Shown piece after piece: positions 62,900 to 64,000 of a stretch of 64,000 nucleotides of DNA; within the stretch, counting starts at the first letter, position 1; each line of letters starts with the position of its first letter. The stretch comes from Tetrahymena elliotti 4EA. Its lineage: Eukaryota > Ciliophora > Oligohymenophorea > Hymenostomatida > Tetrahymenidae. Below the pieces are notes generated by a model. That model did no database searches. It was not told the DNA's origin and worked only from the letters and a program-made list of their open reading frames with translations. The stretch is from NCBI GenBank assembly GCA_000231825.2, contig JH720333.1:632802-696801 (forward strand), read 5' to 3'. Position numbers and translations under genes: made by a program.

Positions 62900-63475
62900 A
62901 ATTGATTAAAAGTAAAAAATTTATGTAAATTTATGCCATTAAATTATTTTTTAATTTCAAAATTTTTCGATCTTTCTTTTTAAAATATTGAAAACGAATA
63001 TCAAGTTTTCAAAAATAAATCATATTTAATTAAAAAAGTACTTTCCAGATTTTTTATTATTAAACAACTCTAAAATATTATTTCTAAACAACTCTAAAAT
63101 ATTATTTCTTTTGCTAATTTTTCATAAAATAAATTGAAATGTTAAAAATAAGTAATAGAATAGAAAATGTTTGTTCTTAATATTTAAAAAAACATAAACT
63201 TAAAAAAATTAAATATCTTTGAAAAATTGAATTTTTAGAAGTATCTTTGTTTTTTGAATGAATAAACACATTTCTTGATATTCTCTCAGAATCAAAATCT
63301 TAAAAGTCTACTTAAAGTATTAATCAATCAACTAATATTAGATATTACAATCATATCAAAATAAATCCATTCAATTTTATTACTTATAAACCAGCAATTA
63401 TTTTTTCAGTATTTGTGATAAATTAGAATCAAAGTTTTTTCAATAAAAAAAAGATAAAAAAATCATTAATAAAAT
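62900..63475. other. intergenic with a perfect 24-bp tandem repeat
   Basis: This is AT-rich spacer between members C and D. A 24-bp unit containing TAAACAACTCTAAAATATTA is present twice in tandem (63061-63084 and 63085-63108). No gene was seen. Confidence 0.65.
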
Positions 63476-64000
63476 ATGGAATTCATAAAAGAAATTGATT
63501 TATTTTCTCTTCCTTTCTAGTTCTCTTTGATGGGAAAGAGTAAAAAGAAGAAAACTTTAATAGGAGGATTAATTTCTATGATAGTAGTTTTTACTTCTTT
63601 GATATACTTTATTTACCTTTGCTATCTTTACTTTGGTAATCAATTGTAACCTTCCATCTCTTCAACATTAGAATACTTTCATGAAGAATTTAAAGTGTAA
63701 TTTGATAAAAATTTAATTGCTTTCAAGGTAGTTTTGCCAAATGGTATGCTGATTTAAGATTTCGAAAGAAGTAAAAATAAGAATTATATTACTATTCTTC
63801 CTACTCTATCAACAAAAGATTAAAATGGTAATGAGGTTTATCAAAATCTTAGTCTTATACAATGCGAAGATCCTGATTTAAAAGACTACTATTGTGTGGA
63901 TTTTTCAAATGTAAACTAAGATTAGGTGAATTAACCTTTTTTAACTTACTTCCCATAAGACAATTAAAAGTAGAAGCTACAAGTTTTAATGTTATATTGT
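63476..64000 (+). CDS. two-membrane-span protein, family member D (partial)
   Basis: This is the 5' part only, 175 codons in an open frame to the window edge. It starts MEFIKEIDLFSLPFQFSLMG followed by a Lys-rich stretch, then TM1 (LIGGLISMIVVFTSLIYFIY) and the beginning of the extracytoplasmic loop with Cys residues (IQCEDPD, YYCVDF). The N-terminal pattern matches member C closely, so C and D are recent neighbours in a head-to-tail array. TM2 and the tail lie beyond the window. Confidence 0.8.

Noticed and set aside
1..64000. tRNA, rRNA, CRISPR array or telomeric repeats
   Set aside because: No T-loop/B-box pattern, no rRNA-like stretch, no regularly spaced repeats with unique spacers, and no CCCCAA/TTGGGG arrays were seen.

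Overview
The window reads as macronuclear DNA of a Tetrahymena-like oligohymenophorean ciliate. It is very AT-rich. TAA and TAG occur throughout long conserved reading frames as glutamine codons, and every gene end I could define is TGA. Introns are short and AT-rich (mostly 40-140 nt, GTAA/GTAT...TAG/AAG). Every gene model here was built by reading both strands by eye. Exon joins were accepted only when the phase was consistent and, where a family is known, when conserved residues joined correctly. No telomeric repeats, rRNA, tRNA or CRISPR arrays were seen.

Layout. At 1-6.4 kb there are three + strand paralogues of a small protein family; the two complete members start Met-Gly-Cys, an N-myristoylation/palmitoylation-type end. 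At 8.3-9.9 kb lies the mu subunit of the AP-4 adaptor (one intron). At 10.9-13.1 kb (- strand) is a PH-domain protein kinase homologue with an in-frame TGA at the catalytic-loop Asp position. At 14.9-27.2 kb is a 24-exon inositol-trisphosphate-receptor-type intracellular calcium channel (3,525 aa). At 28.2-31.0 kb (-) is a 765-residue coiled-coil filament-type protein. At 32.9-35.2 kb (-) is an ANTH-domain (AP180/CALM-like) endocytic protein.

From 36.7 kb to the end is an accessory-looking region. Four + strand genes (36.7, 58.2, 61.0 and 63.5 kb) belong to one two-transmembrane protein family. Between the first two, on the - strand, is a giant 36-exon gene (39.1-53.8 kb, 4,083 codons) for a surface protein. 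It has a signal peptide, at least 13 tandem cysteine-rich repeats with exactly one repeat per phase-0 exon, a furin-like cysteine-rich region, a parallel beta-helix region and a multi-pass membrane module. Upstream of its start, about 1.5 kb of its 5' end and promoter has been tandemly duplicated and has decayed.

The most novel signal is an 83-bp repeat present twice, in opposite orientations (35722-35804 and 60189-60271). Each copy is flanked by its own perfect direct repeat (15 bp and 13 bp). The shared core folds into a three-way junction, and the single core difference between copies keeps the pairing as a G-U wobble. This looks like a small mobile element, perhaps derived from an RNA. 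Functionally, the AP-4 mu and ANTH genes point to membrane trafficking, the channel gene to calcium release, and the large surface-protein gene and its neighbours to a cell-surface family that is expanding and turning over.
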